Source: Thermoactinospora rubra
Lineage (GTDB): Bacteria > Actinomycetota > Actinomycetes > Streptosporangiales > Streptosporangiaceae
NCBI RefSeq assembly: GCF_002093975.1
Contig: NZ_KZ084325.1
Location: 248,001-312,000, forward strand
Length of the DNA: 64,000 bases
Direction of reading: 5' to 3'
Part shown: positions 49,692 to 58,913 of the stretch, in pieces
How positions within the stretch are numbered: the first letter of the stretch is position 1
How the letters are laid out: every line of letters starts with the position of its first letter
Notes under the pieces: model-generated
The model's input: only the letters and a program-made list of their open reading frames with translations
What the model was told of the DNA's origin: nothing
The model's database searches: none
Program-made: the position numbers and the translations under genes

Positions 49692-50551
49692 CAGGCTGCC
49701 CTCCTCCTCAGGTAGTCGTTCCAGGCCCAGGTGAGGGTCCTGCGGGCCATCACGGAGATGGCGTGTCTGCGGTAGTCGGCGGTGCCGCGCACGTCGTCGA
49801 TCGGCGAGGCCGCCTGGGCGGCCAGCTCCTCGAAGCGCCTGACCACCGCGGGGTCCAGCGGCGCGTCCCAGTCCAGCTCGGCGGCCAGGAATTCCTCGGC
49901 GGCCGGCGCCCGGCGCGGGGTGGGGGCGGCCGAGCCGATGCCCGTGCCGACCCGCCGCTCCTCGGGGTGCAGCGCGATGGCGAAGGAGCACACCGCGATG
50001 ACCATGGCGTTGCGGGTGCCGACCTTGGAGAAGTACTGCGGGCCGCTCGCGGGCTTGGTCCAGAACGCCCTGATGAGCTCGTCGGGCTCCAGGGCCGATT
50101 TCTTGACGCCCACGTAGAACTCGTGGGCGGGGATCATGCGCACGCCCCGGTCGCGCGACTCCACCTCGATCATCGCCCCGGCCGCCAGCAGCGGCGGGTG
50201 GCTGTCCCCGGCGGGCGAGGCCGCGCCCAGGTTGCCGCCGACCGTGCCGCGGTTGCGGATCTGCGGCGAGCCGACGGTCCTGGCCGCCTGGGCGAGCCCC
50301 GGCAGCGCCTCGCCGAGCTCCTCGATGATCCTGACGTACGGCACGCCGGCCCCGACCCGGTAGACGCCGTCGACCTGCTCCCAGGTGAACAGCTCCGGCA
50401 CCCGGCCCAGGTCAAGCAGCGCCGGCGGCCGGTGCACGTCGAAGTTGATCTCGACCATCACGTCGGTGCCGCCCTGGATGGGCATCGCCTCCGGCTGGTC
50501 CGCCTTGGCGGCCAGCGCCTCCTCCCACGTCGTGGGGCGCAAGAAGTCCAT
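49691..50551 (-). CDS. Xanthine dehydrogenase FAD-binding subunit
   Basis: 286 residues, CO-dehydrogenase-flavoprotein type: PIQGGTDVMVEINFD, VGSPQIRNRGTVGGNLGAASPAGDS bracketing the FAD pyrophosphate, and SKVGTRNAMVIA. ATG 50551 has GGGAG eight bases upstream. Lies six bases after the uricase stop. Confidence 0.95.
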   Translation of the reverse strand: MDFLRPTTWEEALAAKADQPEAMPIQGGTDVMVEINFDVHRPPALLDLGRVPELFTWEQVDGVYRVGAGVPYVRIIEELGEALPGLAQAARTVGSPQIRNRGTVGGNLGAASPAGDSHPPLLAAGAMIEVESRDRGVRMIPAHEFYVGVKKSALEPDELIRAFWTKPASGPQYFSKVGTRNAMVIAVCSFAIALHPEERRVGTGIGSAAPTPRRAPAAEEFLAAELDWDAPLDPAVVRRFEELAAQAASPIDDVRGTADYRRHAISVMARRTLTWAWNDYLRRRAA

Positions 50552-50556
50552 GATCA

Positions 50557-51423
50557 CTACTCCCAGGCGAAGGCCGCGTCGGGGGCGTCCTCGCGCAGCA
50601 CCGTGCCCTCGATCAGGCCGTAGGGGCGGTCGGCGGCGTAGAACACCTCGCCCGCGTTGTCCAGGCCGAAGGGCCGCAGATCCACCAGGAAGTGATGCTT
50701 GTTGGGCATCGCCATCCGGATCTCGCAGACCTCCGGGCAGGCGTCGAGCACCCGCCTGCCCATGGCGTACAGCGTCTGCTGCAGGGACAGGCTGTGGGTG
50801 TCGGCGAAGGCCTCCAGCAGGCTCTCGCGCACCCGCTCGTAGGATTTGCCGAAGCCCGGCCCGTCGCCGGCGTGCCGCCACTGGGCGGTGACGGCCGTGG
50901 CCAGGATGCGGTCGGTGGTCGGCTGGAGCGTGGTGTACTCGTCGACGATGTAGCCGTGGAACTCCGACCCCGTGGAGTTGAGCACCACCAGGTCCTTCAG
51001 CCCGCTCACCACCGTGGCGCGGCCGTCGCGGTCGTAGTGGACGACGCAGGTGCGCACCTCGCGCCCGGCGCGCACGAAGGAGTGGCCGGTGACCGGGATG
51101 CGGTCCCAGGCGTACTCCTCGATCGCCACGCGGGCGTGGTGGATGGTGGGCTGGCTGTCGACGAAGTGGCGGGCCAGCAGCAGGGCGAAGTCCTCGATCT
51201 GGTCGACGCCGTGCTTGCCGGCGAAGGCGTAGACCGTGTTCTTCTGCGTGTCGGTGGGCAGCACGGCCGAGTTGTCGCCGGTCAGGTGCACGGCCTCCAT
51301 GTCGCCCGACAGCGCCGAGCTGACGTTGAGGTCCTTGATGTGGTGGACGCCGCCGTCCCTGACGACGCGGACGACCCTCGTCTCCGCCTTGCCGTACCGA
51401 TTCGGGCCAAGGATGACTGACAT
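50557..51423 (-). CDS. Urate oxidase (uricase)
   Basis: Oxidises urate to 5-hydroxyisourate without a cofactor. 288 residues; N-terminal LGPNRYGKAETRVVRV, catalytic Thr region AVLPTDTQKNTVYAFA, and C-terminal PNKHHFLVDLRPFGLDN are diagnostic. Located six bases after uraH. Confidence 0.97.
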   Translation of the reverse strand: MSVILGPNRYGKAETRVVRVVRDGGVHHIKDLNVSSALSGDMEAVHLTGDNSAVLPTDTQKNTVYAFAGKHGVDQIEDFALLLARHFVDSQPTIHHARVAIEEYAWDRIPVTGHSFVRAGREVRTCVVHYDRDGRATVVSGLKDLVVLNSTGSEFHGYIVDEYTTLQPTTDRILATAVTAQWRHAGDGPGFGKSYERVRESLLEAFADTHSLSLQQTLYAMGRRVLDACPEVCEIRMAMPNKHHFLVDLRPFGLDNAGEVFYAADRPYGLIEGTVLREDAPDAAFAWE

Positions 51424-51429
51424 GTGCGG

Positions 51430-51729
51430 TTAGCTCCCTCGGTAGGTGGAGTAGGCGTAGGGGCTGAGCAGCAGCGGCACGTGGTAGTGCTCGGCGGGGT
51501 CGGTGACCGTGAAGGTGATCACGACCTCCGGGTAGAACGTCTCCTCCAGGTAGGAGCCGGTGTCGAACACCACGCGGTGCACGCCCGCGCCGGGGTTCCA
51601 GCCCTTGATCCGCCCGTCGGCGTCGGTGCGGCCCTCGGCCACCACCTCGCCCTGGTGCTCCAGCCGTACGTGGACGCCCGCGGCGGGACGTCCCGTCACC
51701 GCGTTCAGCACGTGCGTCGAGAAGCTCAT
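51430..51729 (-). CDS. uraH: 5-hydroxyisourate hydrolase
   Basis: Hydrolyses 5-hydroxyisourate to OHCU. 99-residue transthyretin-like protein: STHVLNAVTGRPAAGVHV at the N-terminus and the signature C-terminus YAYSTYRGS. Overlaps uraD by four bases. Confidence 0.97.
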   Translation of the reverse strand: MSFSTHVLNAVTGRPAAGVHVRLEHQGEVVAEGRTDADGRIKGWNPGAGVHRVVFDTGSYLEETFYPEVVITFTVTDPAEHYHVPLLLSPYAYSTYRGS

Positions 51730-52241
51730 GCGCCGCCCCCCAGCAGCTTGGCCATCCGCAGGCGGGTGATCTTGGCGAGCTCGTCGCGCACCACCGCGCG
51801 CTCGGCCTCCTCGTCGTTGCCCAGCCGCTCCCGGAGCCGGGCGAGCATCTCCTCGCCGGTCAGCCCGGTCGCGCAGATCAGGTAGACGTGCCCGAACCTG
51901 GCCTCATAAGCCCGGTTGCCCTCGGCGAGCTCGGCTCTCACGTGGTCCTGCACGCCGGACTGTTCCTGCCGCGACCAGGAGGACTCCCGGTCGGCTCCGG
52001 CCCTGCGCTCGCCGATCCGGGGGTGGGCGCCGAGGGCCTCCAGCACGTCCGGCCAGTCCAGCTCCCGCACGGCGGAGTCGGCCGCGGCGGTCAGCTGGGC
52101 CAGATCGCGGTAGGGGCGCAGCGCGGCCACGTGCCTGGCGAAGGCGCGGGACGCGCAGCAGGTCAGCAGCTCTCGCTCCGCGTCCGCCGCGCTCAGCGCG
52201 TTGAAGGCGGCGAGCCCCTCAAGGGTGGTCGCGTTCGACAT
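51726..52241 (-). CDS. uraD: OHCU decarboxylase
   Basis: Decarboxylates 2-oxo-4-hydroxy-4-carboxy-5-ureidoimidazoline to S-allantoin. 171 residues; catalytic His in AHPRIGERR, followed by SSWSRQEQSGV and GHVYLICATG. First gene of the leftward urate operon. ATG 52241 has a TACTGC/TGTACT hexamer 4-6 bases upstream and no ribosome binding site, so the operon mRNA may be leaderless. Confidence 0.95.
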   Translation of the reverse strand: MSNATTLEGLAAFNALSAADAERELLTCCASRAFARHVAALRPYRDLAQLTAAADSAVRELDWPDVLEALGAHPRIGERRAGADRESSWSRQEQSGVQDHVRAELAEGNRAYEARFGHVYLICATGLTGEEMLARLRERLGNDEEAERAVVRDELAKITRLRMAKLLGGGA

Positions 52242-52337
52242 GCCAGCAGTACACCTGCCGTCCCGCCGCCCGGTCCAGCAGCAAGAAATCCGAAGTGAAC
52301 GAGGGGTGACCGCGAGGTTTTCGTGTCATGCTCCAAG

Positions 52338-52366
52338 TTCAACCCATACCGGCCGGTGAGTTACCT
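52338..52366 (+). promoter_or_regulatory. pucR promoter
   Basis: TTCAAC, 17-base spacer, TTACCT; the ATG is seven bases after the -10. An inverted repeat GTGAG-N8-CTCAC (52356-52373) brackets the -10 and could be an operator in the divergent pucR-uraD region. Confidence 0.6.
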
Positions 52367-52373
52367 TCCTCAC

Positions 52374-53879
52374 ATGCGACTCACCGCATTGCTCGACATG
52401 CCCGAGCTGGGGCTGTCGCCGGTCGTGTGGCGGGAGGACCTGGATCGCCCGATCCGCTGGGTCGTCACCACCGACCTGCTCGACCCCGGCCGCTACCTGT
52501 CCGGCGGTGAGCTCGTGCTGACCGGCCTCATCTGGCGCAACTCCCCGGACGACAGCGAGACCTTCGTCGCCGCCCTGGCCCGCGCCGGAGTGGCGGCCGT
52601 GGGCGCGGGCGACCCGCGCGGCAGCGACCTGCCCGACGACCTGGTCCAGGCCTGCGCCAGGAATCGCATCCCGCTCTTCCACGTCTCACCGTCCGTCGGC
52701 TTCGCCGAGGTGACCGAGCACATCGTGCGGCGGCTGTCGGGGGCGCGGGCCTCCGACGTCAAGGCGGTCCTGGACCGGCACCGCCAGCTGGTCTCCGGCG
52801 GCGGCCTGGACCCGGTGCTGGAGATGATCGGCCGGGACCTGGGCATGCGCTGCTGGGTGCTGACGCCGCTGGGCCGCGTGGTGTCCGGATCGCACCCGCT
52901 GGAGGAGGAGGCCGCCGCCGTGCTGGCGCGGACGTTCCTCACCGCCAAGCGGCTGCCGTGCGCCCGCGGCGACTACTCGCTGTTCCCGGTCGACGAGGAG
53001 ACCACCTCGCGGGTGGCCGACTGGTTCGTGGCCTTCGAGGGCTGCTACACCGACTGGCCTGAGGAACGGCAGGCGCTGGCCGGGGAGCTGGCCGCCGTGG
53101 CGGCCCTGGAGCGCGTGCGGCAGGACGACCGGCACAGCCCCGAGGGCCGCATCGCGCAGGAACTCGTCCGCCTGGTGCTCAGCGACGGCAAACCCAGCGA
53201 CATCCTGCCCCGCCTGGAGGTCACCGGGCTGGCCGGGGCCGAGCGCTTCGTCGCCGTCGCCGCCACCGCCCACGGCGGCCTGCGCCCGGGCGAGCTGCGC
53301 TCGGTGGTCAGGGAGATCCTGTACGGCAGCGCCGCGCCGCCCGTCATCGGCGTCCAGCACGAGGAGGCGATCGCGCTCGTCCCGGCCGCCGACACGGACC
53401 TGACGGCGAAGATCCGGCAGGCGGTCCACGCCCTGGCGCCGGGCCTCGGCGGCGCGCGGCTGACCGTCGGGGTCAGCGGGGCGGCGCCGGTGGAGGGGTT
53501 GCGCGGCGCGGTGGAGGAGGCCCGCTACGCCCGCCGGATGGCCGAGGGCCGCTCGGAGCCCGACGCGGTCGTGGGGCACGAGGAGCTGGCGACCCACGTG
53601 CTGCTGCTGGCGTCCGTGCCCGACGACGTGCGGCGCATGTTCCGCGTGCGGCTGCTGGACCCGCTGCGCTCCTACGACCAGGTGCACCGCGCGGAGCTGG
53701 TGCGCACGCTGGAGGCGTTCCTGCTGTGCTCGGGGTCGTGGACCAAGACCGCCGAGCTGCTGCACGTCCACGTCAACACGCTGCGCTACCGGGTGCAGCG
53801 CATCCAGGACCTCACCGGCCGGGACCTGTCGCGCCTGGAGGACCGGGTGGACTTCTTCCTGGCCCTGCGTCTGGGCTGA
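52374..53879 (+). CDS. pucR: PucR family transcriptional regulator of purine catabolism
   Basis: 501 residues: N-terminal PucR domain (about 1-125, LTALLDMPELGLSPVV, PGRYLSGGELVLTGL), a central GGDEF-like CdaR-type region, and a C-terminal PucR helix-turn-helix (SWTKTAELLHVHVNTLRYRV, then DLTGRDLSRLEDR). ATG 52374 starts the conserved domain. Divergent from the urate operon it presumably controls. Confidence 0.93.
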   Translation: MRLTALLDMPELGLSPVVWREDLDRPIRWVVTTDLLDPGRYLSGGELVLTGLIWRNSPDDSETFVAALARAGVAAVGAGDPRGSDLPDDLVQACARNRIPLFHVSPSVGFAEVTEHIVRRLSGARASDVKAVLDRHRQLVSGGGLDPVLEMIGRDLGMRCWVLTPLGRVVSGSHPLEEEAAAVLARTFLTAKRLPCARGDYSLFPVDEETTSRVADWFVAFEGCYTDWPEERQALAGELAAVAALERVRQDDRHSPEGRIAQELVRLVLSDGKPSDILPRLEVTGLAGAERFVAVAATAHGGLRPGELRSVVREILYGSAAPPVIGVQHEEAIALVPAADTDLTAKIRQAVHALAPGLGGARLTVGVSGAAPVEGLRGAVEEARYARRMAEGRSEPDAVVGHEELATHVLLLASVPDDVRRMFRVRLLDPLRSYDQVHRAELVRTLEAFLLCSGSWTKTAELLHVHVNTLRYRVQRIQDLTGRDLSRLEDRVDFFLALRLG

Positions 53880-53907
53880 CCGGCCGGACCGGCGTACGGT
53901 TGTGATC

Positions 53908-54468
53908 ATGCGGTTACTGGTCTGCTGCCTCCTGGCGGCGTCTCTGCTCCTGTCGGCCTGCGGGCGGGGCGAGCCCACCCATCCGCAGCTGCGCGCCGAG
54001 CTGCTGCGCATGCTCCAGGAGGACCAGAAGTACCGCACGATGGACGCCTCCCAGGAGGACTGGGACCGCGTGGAGAAGGCCAACACCGACCGCATGGAGC
54101 AGATCCTGAGCCGGTACGGCTGGCCGGGCTTCTCCATGGTCGGCAAGGACGGCGCCACCGCCGCCTGGGCGCTGGTCCAGCACGCCGACCGCCGGCTGGA
54201 CCTGCAGCGCAGGGGCCTGGAGCTGATGCGCGAGGCGGTCGAGGAGGGTGAGGCCGACCCCGGCGAGATGGCCTACCTGGTCGACCGGGTGCGGGTGGCG
54301 GAGGGCAAGCCCCAGGTGTACGGCACGCAGTGGGAGACCACGCCCGAGGGGAAGTGGCGGCCCAGGGTCGGCATCGAGAACGAGGCCGAGGTCGATAAGC
54401 GCCGGGCCGAGGTGGGGCTCAAGCCGCTCAAGGACTATCTCAAGGAGCTGCAGTCGGCTCCGGGCTGA
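53908..54468 (+). CDS. DUF6624 domain lipoprotein
   Basis: 186 residues. Signal peptide MRLLVCCLLAASLLLSACG with lipobox LLSAC, then a DUF6624-like domain: LLRMLQEDQKYR, RYGWPGFSMVGKDGA, AWALVQHADRRLDLQ, VYGTQWE, GLKPLKDYL. Function unknown. ATG 53908 is seven bases after TACGGT, a leaderless layout; GTG 53902 is two codons earlier. Confidence 0.85.
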   Translation: MRLLVCCLLAASLLLSACGRGEPTHPQLRAELLRMLQEDQKYRTMDASQEDWDRVEKANTDRMEQILSRYGWPGFSMVGKDGATAAWALVQHADRRLDLQRRGLELMREAVEEGEADPGEMAYLVDRVRVAEGKPQVYGTQWETTPEGKWRPRVGIENEAEVDKRRAEVGLKPLKDYLKELQSAPG

Positions 54469-54480
54469 CCTCCGGGCACG

Positions 54481-55095
54481 TCAGCACGGCCCTTGCGGCA
54501 GCTCGGGAAGGGCCAGCCCGCACGCCTTGCCCGCCATCGCGCGGGCCCACCGCACGACCTGGCGGCGGCCCTGGGCCTCGCTGTTCACCGCGGCGTCGCT
54601 GAGCTGGTAGACCATCACCGCGCTCCCCCGGCGGGCCAGCACGTAGTGCTCCCATCCCGTCCAGCTCTTGACGTCGCGGACGTAGGCCTCCGATCGCACG
54701 AGCACCGCGTCGTCGCCCACCCGCACCTCGGCGGCCTTGTAGCGGAAGGCCGGGTAGCTCTCCGCGCGCTTGCTCTTGGGCACCTTGAAGACAGCGCACC
54801 GCTTGAGGTCGGCGCGGACCCGCCGGACCGCGGCGGCCGCCTGCCGGCTGTCGGGGTAGACGACCAGTTGCTCGCCGTACCAGGAAGGGGCGGAGCTCGA
54901 CATGTCCACCTGCCGGGCGGCGATCCGCCCGTCGGCGGGGGTGCGCTTGCGCTCGCACGGGTTCAGCAGCAGCGGCCTGCGCAGCGAGTTACTGATCTTC
55001 GACCAGGTCTCCTGGTTGTCCACCTGGCGCGCCTCGCGCTCCAGCAGCAGGAAGTTCTGGGGAATCGCCAGCAGGGCGGCCATCAGCAAGATCAT
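54481..55095 (-). CDS. Exported or membrane-anchored hypothetical protein, 204 aa
   Basis: One N-terminal hydrophobic helix (about 1-18), then an external domain with LLLNPCERKRTP, EQLVVYPDSRQAAAAVRRV and LKRCAVF, which recalls the extracellular sensor (PknH_C-like) domains of actinobacterial lipoproteins and kinases; three or four cysteines could form disulfides. Family assignment tentative. ATG 55095 has no ribosome binding site. Divergent from nfo, convergent with the DUF6624 gene. Confidence 0.7.
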   Translation of the reverse strand: MILLMAALLAIPQNFLLLEREARQVDNQETWSKISNSLRRPLLLNPCERKRTPADGRIAARQVDMSSSAPSWYGEQLVVYPDSRQAAAAVRRVRADLKRCAVFKVPKSKRAESYPAFRYKAAEVRVGDDAVLVRSEAYVRDVKSWTGWEHYVLARRGSAVMVYQLSDAAVNSEAQGRRQVVRWARAMAGKACGLALPELPQGPC

Positions 55096-55150
55096 GAAAG
55101 GTCAGACGCGGGGAGGCGGCCAGAAGTTCGGGCCTAAACTGAGGGCCATC

Positions 55151-55999
55151 ATGAGCTCACAATCCCTCATCGGCGGGCACGTGTCCGTCGCGGGCGGCCT
55201 GGCCACGGGCGGCCTGAAGTACATGGCCGACATCGGCGCCGAGATGATGCAGGTGTTCGTCACCAACCCGCGCGCCTGGGCGCTCACGGAGGGCAAGCCG
55301 GAGGAGGACGCCAAGCTCGCCGAGTCGGGGGTGGAGTGCTTCATCCACATCCCGTATCTGGTGAACTTCGGCTCCCCCAACCCCGACACGCTGGCCGCCT
55401 CCGTCGAGCTGACCCGCTACACCCTCCGGCGCGGCGTCCAGACGGGCGCCAAGGGCGTGGTCCTGCACACCGGCTCGGCGGTGAGCCAGCCGCGGGAGGC
55501 GGCCATGGCCCAGGTGCGCGAGCACATGCTGCCGCTGCTGGAGGAACTGCCCGACGACGGCCCCGACCTGCTGCTGGAGCCGATGGCCGGGCAGGGGGCG
55601 ATGCTGTGCGCCACCGTCGAGGACCTGGAGCCCTACCTGGCGGCGCTCGACTGGCACCCCAAGGCGGGGGTCTGCTTCGACACCTGCCACGCCTTCGCCG
55701 CCGGGCACGACCTGGCCGCCGAGGGCGGCGTCGCGGAGACGCTGGAGGCTCTGCACAAGGTCGCCCCCGGACGGCTCAAGCTGATCCACGCCAACGACTC
55801 CAAGGACGGGTGCGGCTCCAAGAAGGACCGCCACGAGAAGATCGGCCAGGGGCACATCGGGCTGGACCCGTTCCGCGAGCTGTTCCGCCACCCCGTGGCG
55901 GCGGGTGTGCCGGTGTGCATCGAGATCCCCGGCAAGCCGGCCGACTACAAGGCCGACATCGAGCTGCTGAAGAAGCTCCGCGACGAGGCACGCCCCTGA
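55151..55999 (+). CDS. nfo: Deoxyribonuclease IV (endonuclease IV)
   Basis: AP endonuclease for base-excision repair. 282 residues, TIM barrel with three-zinc ligands: GGHVSVAGGLATG, VLHTGSAV, LLLEPMAGQG, VCFDTCHAFAAGHDL, LIHANDSKDGCGSKKDRHEKIGQGHIG split across His/Asp/Glu ligands. ATG 55151 is ten bases after TAAACT. Its last 192 bases recur in degenerate form at 60631-60793. Confidence 0.95.
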   Translation: MSSQSLIGGHVSVAGGLATGGLKYMADIGAEMMQVFVTNPRAWALTEGKPEEDAKLAESGVECFIHIPYLVNFGSPNPDTLAASVELTRYTLRRGVQTGAKGVVLHTGSAVSQPREAAMAQVREHMLPLLEELPDDGPDLLLEPMAGQGAMLCATVEDLEPYLAALDWHPKAGVCFDTCHAFAAGHDLAAEGGVAETLEALHKVAPGRLKLIHANDSKDGCGSKKDRHEKIGQGHIGLDPFRELFRHPVAAGVPVCIEIPGKPADYKADIELLKKLRDEARP

Positions 56000-56071
56000 G
56001 AGTGCGTTCAGGGTGACGTGGCTGAGTTCGGTCTCGGCGACCAGAGACTGCGAGTCAGCCCGGCGTGCAGT

Positions 56072-58744
56072 TCAGCGAGAGGCCGGGGCGTGGCTGCCCA
56101 GGGCTTGAAGGGTTGCGGTGGCTTCGGCCGCGCGGTCCGGGATCAGGGCCAGGGTGCACGCTCGCTCGAAGACCGCGTCGATGCGTTCCCACCGCGCCGC
56201 GGCGGCGTTCAGCGCGGCGGCGTCCTCGGCGCCGGCCCGGGCCAGGCAGGCGGCGGCCCAGTCGTTCTGCGCCGCGCAGGGCGCCGCTTCGGCGAGGCGA
56301 GCCCGGCGGTCCGGCAGCCCGACGGCGACGGCGAGCTCGGCTCCTGCGGCCCGCGCGTAGGCCGCCCACCACGGTTCGGCGAAGTCGGCGAACGCCCGCT
56401 CGACCAAGGACTCGGCATCGTCGAAGCGGCCGGTGTGCACGGCGGTCCTGGCGTCGACGAACGCCATGCACGCCGCGAGCTCGGGCGAGTCGGCCGGGTC
56501 TGAGCAGCCGGCCATCTCGGTGGCGCGAGCTCGCCACAGCTCGAACCGGTCGGATCGCCGCAGTCCATGCACTAGGGCGGCCATGGCCACCGCGGACGCC
56601 ATCCAGGTCATCCGCGGGGAGCCGTCGCCGCGCCAGCCGTTCCACATGGTCTCCGCGTGCGCGAGGGCCTCGTCGAAGCGGCCGCTCAACGCCAGGACCC
56701 GGATGCGCCGCGGCGCCGCGATGTACGGGTGAGCGCCGATGGGGTCCTCCGTCCGGGACCGCCGCTGGATGGTCAGCGCCGCCGGCAGGTCGCCGGTGGC
56801 GATCGCGGCGGTGCCGGCCGCGTGGAAGGCGTCGATGATCTCCGCTGCGGACGCGGGGTCGTCGGCGGGCAGCGCGGTGATGAGCTTGAGTCGCTCGCCG
56901 CCGATCCGGTGCGCCTCCCGCGTGTCGCCCGCCTGGGCGGTCGCGGTGGCCAGAGCGTCGAGGGCGCCGAGCAGCAGCACGTCGTCGCCGGTGGCGCGGG
57001 CGGCGGCGACGGCCTGGCGGGCGAGGCCGGCTCCGCCCTCGTGCCAGGCGCGCGCGGTCAGGAGCAGTGCCGAGGCGTGCGGGTCGGTCGCCGGGGGCGC
57101 CTCCGCCAGCAGGGCGGCCTGGCTTCGGCGGGTCTCCTCGGCGTCCGGCCGATACCGCACCGCGATGATCACCGCGTGTGCCAGCGCGGACGCGAGCAGA
57201 TCGGGCCGCGGCGGACGCGCCCGGCGGGCGAGGTCGGCGGCCTCCATCATCAGCGCGTAGGCGGCTTCCCCGTCGGCCACGGCCACCGCGGCCTGGGCGG
57301 CGTCCCGGAGGTCCCGCCACGCCTCGGCCACGTCGCCCGCGTGCCGGGCGGCCGCCGTGTAGTGACCCCTCGCCTCCGCGAACGCGCCTCTGCCGAACGT
57401 CAGCCGGGCCAGTGACCGGGCGAGGCGGTGCGCGGCACCCGCCGGCTCGGCCTGATCGTCCGCCTCCGCCAGCGTCGCGCGCAGTTCTCCGGCCACCCGG
57501 TCGAATTCGGGGCCCGTGACCGGCCGCTCTTGGAGGCGGGGCGCCGTGTCCGCGGCCCACGACAACCGGGCCGCGCGCGTCCCGGCCGGCTCCGCCGACA
57601 GGGCGAGCTGCTCGGCGGCGTAGGCCCGTACGGTGTCCAGCAGCCGCCAGCGCTCGCCGTGGCGGGCCACCATGCTCTTGTCGGCGAGCCGCCCCACCAC
57701 GTCGGCCACCTCCGCGAGCGGCATCCCCGGGCAGACCGCCGCGGCCGCGTCCAGGTCGAAGGCGCCGGAGAAGACCGACAGCCGCCGGAACACGGCCCGC
57801 TCCTCGTCGTCCAGCAGCTCGTGGCTCCAGTCGAGCACCGATCGCAGCGACCGGTGTCGCGCATCCGGTCCGCGACCGCCTGACAGCAGCCGCGCCCGGT
57901 CCTCGATCGCGGACAGCAGGCCCGCCGCGCCCAGCGACCCGGCGCGGGCGGCCGCCAGCTCGATGGCCAGCGGCATGCCGTCGAGCCTGGCGCACAGGTC
58001 GTCGATGAGCGCGGGCGGGGCGTCGAAGGCCGCGTCGATCGCACGCGCGCGGTCGAGGAACAGCCGGCGCGCATCGGTGTGTAGCGGAAGGGCGGAGACC
58101 GGGATGACCCGTTCCCCCATGACACCCAGCCGTTCCCGGCTGGTGGCCAGTACCCGTACTCCGGGGCAGCCGGACAGGACACGGTCGATCAGCGCGCCGG
58201 TCTCGTCGATCACGTGCTCGCAGTTGTCCATGACGAGCAGCGCCCGTCCGGGAGCCAGATGTTCGATCACGGTGTGCTCGAGCGGCCTGGGCGGGCGCTC
58301 CGACACGCCGAGCGCGGCCGCCACCGCCTGGACGACGTGCCCCGCGCGGGCCGGGACCAGGTCGACGAAGGCACCGCCGTCCGGATACTCGCCGGCCACC
58401 ACCGCCGCCAGCCGCGTCTTGCCCATTCCCCCGGGGCCGAGCAGCGTCACCAACCGCGAGTCCGCCAGCGCGAGGAGGGCGGCCTCCCGCTCGGCGCCTC
58501 TGCCGACGAAACTCGTGCGGCCCACGGGCAGACGGCTGATCTCGCCCGGCCGGACGGTTCGAAGAGCGGCGTGCGCCGCCAGCGCCCGCCGGTCGGCGAC
58601 GCCGTACTTGCGCAGCAGGGAGGCCACGTGACTTTCCACGGTCCGCACCGAAAGCCGCAGGCGCCCGGCGATCTGCGCATTGGACAGGTGCTCACCGACA
58701 GCTGCCAGGACCTCGGCCTCCCTCGGGGAGATCTCACCGTCCAT
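56072..58744 (-). CDS. Large regulator: N-terminal LuxR helix-turn-helix, ATPase, C-terminal helical repeats
   Basis: 890 residues. LuxR-type DNA-binding domain at the very N-terminus (about 5-60: SPREAEVLAAVGEHLSNAQ, LSVRTVESHVASLLRKYGV), P-loop GPGGMGKT (103-110), Walker B LLVMDN (169-173), then a long TPR-like alpha-helical region. This reverses the order of classical LAL regulators, where LuxR is C-terminal, but the order occurs in other actinomycetes. ATG 58744 starts the domain; CATTCT lies six bases upstream. Divergent from doxX; probable target is the doxX-PPOX-DHFR operon. Confidence 0.88.
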   Translation of the reverse strand: MDGEISPREAEVLAAVGEHLSNAQIAGRLRLSVRTVESHVASLLRKYGVADRRALAAHAALRTVRPGEISRLPVGRTSFVGRGAEREAALLALADSRLVTLLGPGGMGKTRLAAVVAGEYPDGGAFVDLVPARAGHVVQAVAAALGVSERPPRPLEHTVIEHLAPGRALLVMDNCEHVIDETGALIDRVLSGCPGVRVLATSRERLGVMGERVIPVSALPLHTDARRLFLDRARAIDAAFDAPPALIDDLCARLDGMPLAIELAAARAGSLGAAGLLSAIEDRARLLSGGRGPDARHRSLRSVLDWSHELLDDEERAVFRRLSVFSGAFDLDAAAAVCPGMPLAEVADVVGRLADKSMVARHGERWRLLDTVRAYAAEQLALSAEPAGTRAARLSWAADTAPRLQERPVTGPEFDRVAGELRATLAEADDQAEPAGAAHRLARSLARLTFGRGAFAEARGHYTAAARHAGDVAEAWRDLRDAAQAAVAVADGEAAYALMMEAADLARRARPPRPDLLASALAHAVIIAVRYRPDAEETRRSQAALLAEAPPATDPHASALLLTARAWHEGGAGLARQAVAAARATGDDVLLLGALDALATATAQAGDTREAHRIGGERLKLITALPADDPASAAEIIDAFHAAGTAAIATGDLPAALTIQRRSRTEDPIGAHPYIAAPRRIRVLALSGRFDEALAHAETMWNGWRGDGSPRMTWMASAVAMAALVHGLRRSDRFELWRARATEMAGCSDPADSPELAACMAFVDARTAVHTGRFDDAESLVERAFADFAEPWWAAYARAAGAELAVAVGLPDRRARLAEAAPCAAQNDWAAACLARAGAEDAAALNAAAARWERIDAVFERACTLALIPDRAAEATATLQALGSHAPASR

Positions 58745-58913
58745 CACCCCAGAATGGCGCATCCGCGGGATGGGCGGTAGGAGGTCGGCGGTCTCTCGGT
58801 GGTGCCTCGGTGGCGGTTCGGTGGCGGTTCGGTGGGCGCCACGGATGAGTGCTGCCGCCTGGCGGCGCAGGCTTGGGGACATCGACGTCACAACGACGAC
58901 CCGGAGGTCACCG

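Noticed and set aside
56055..57995. 646-aa leftward open frame
   Set aside because: Out-of-frame shadow of the LuxR-ATPase gene; Arg/Gly/Ala-rich without domains.
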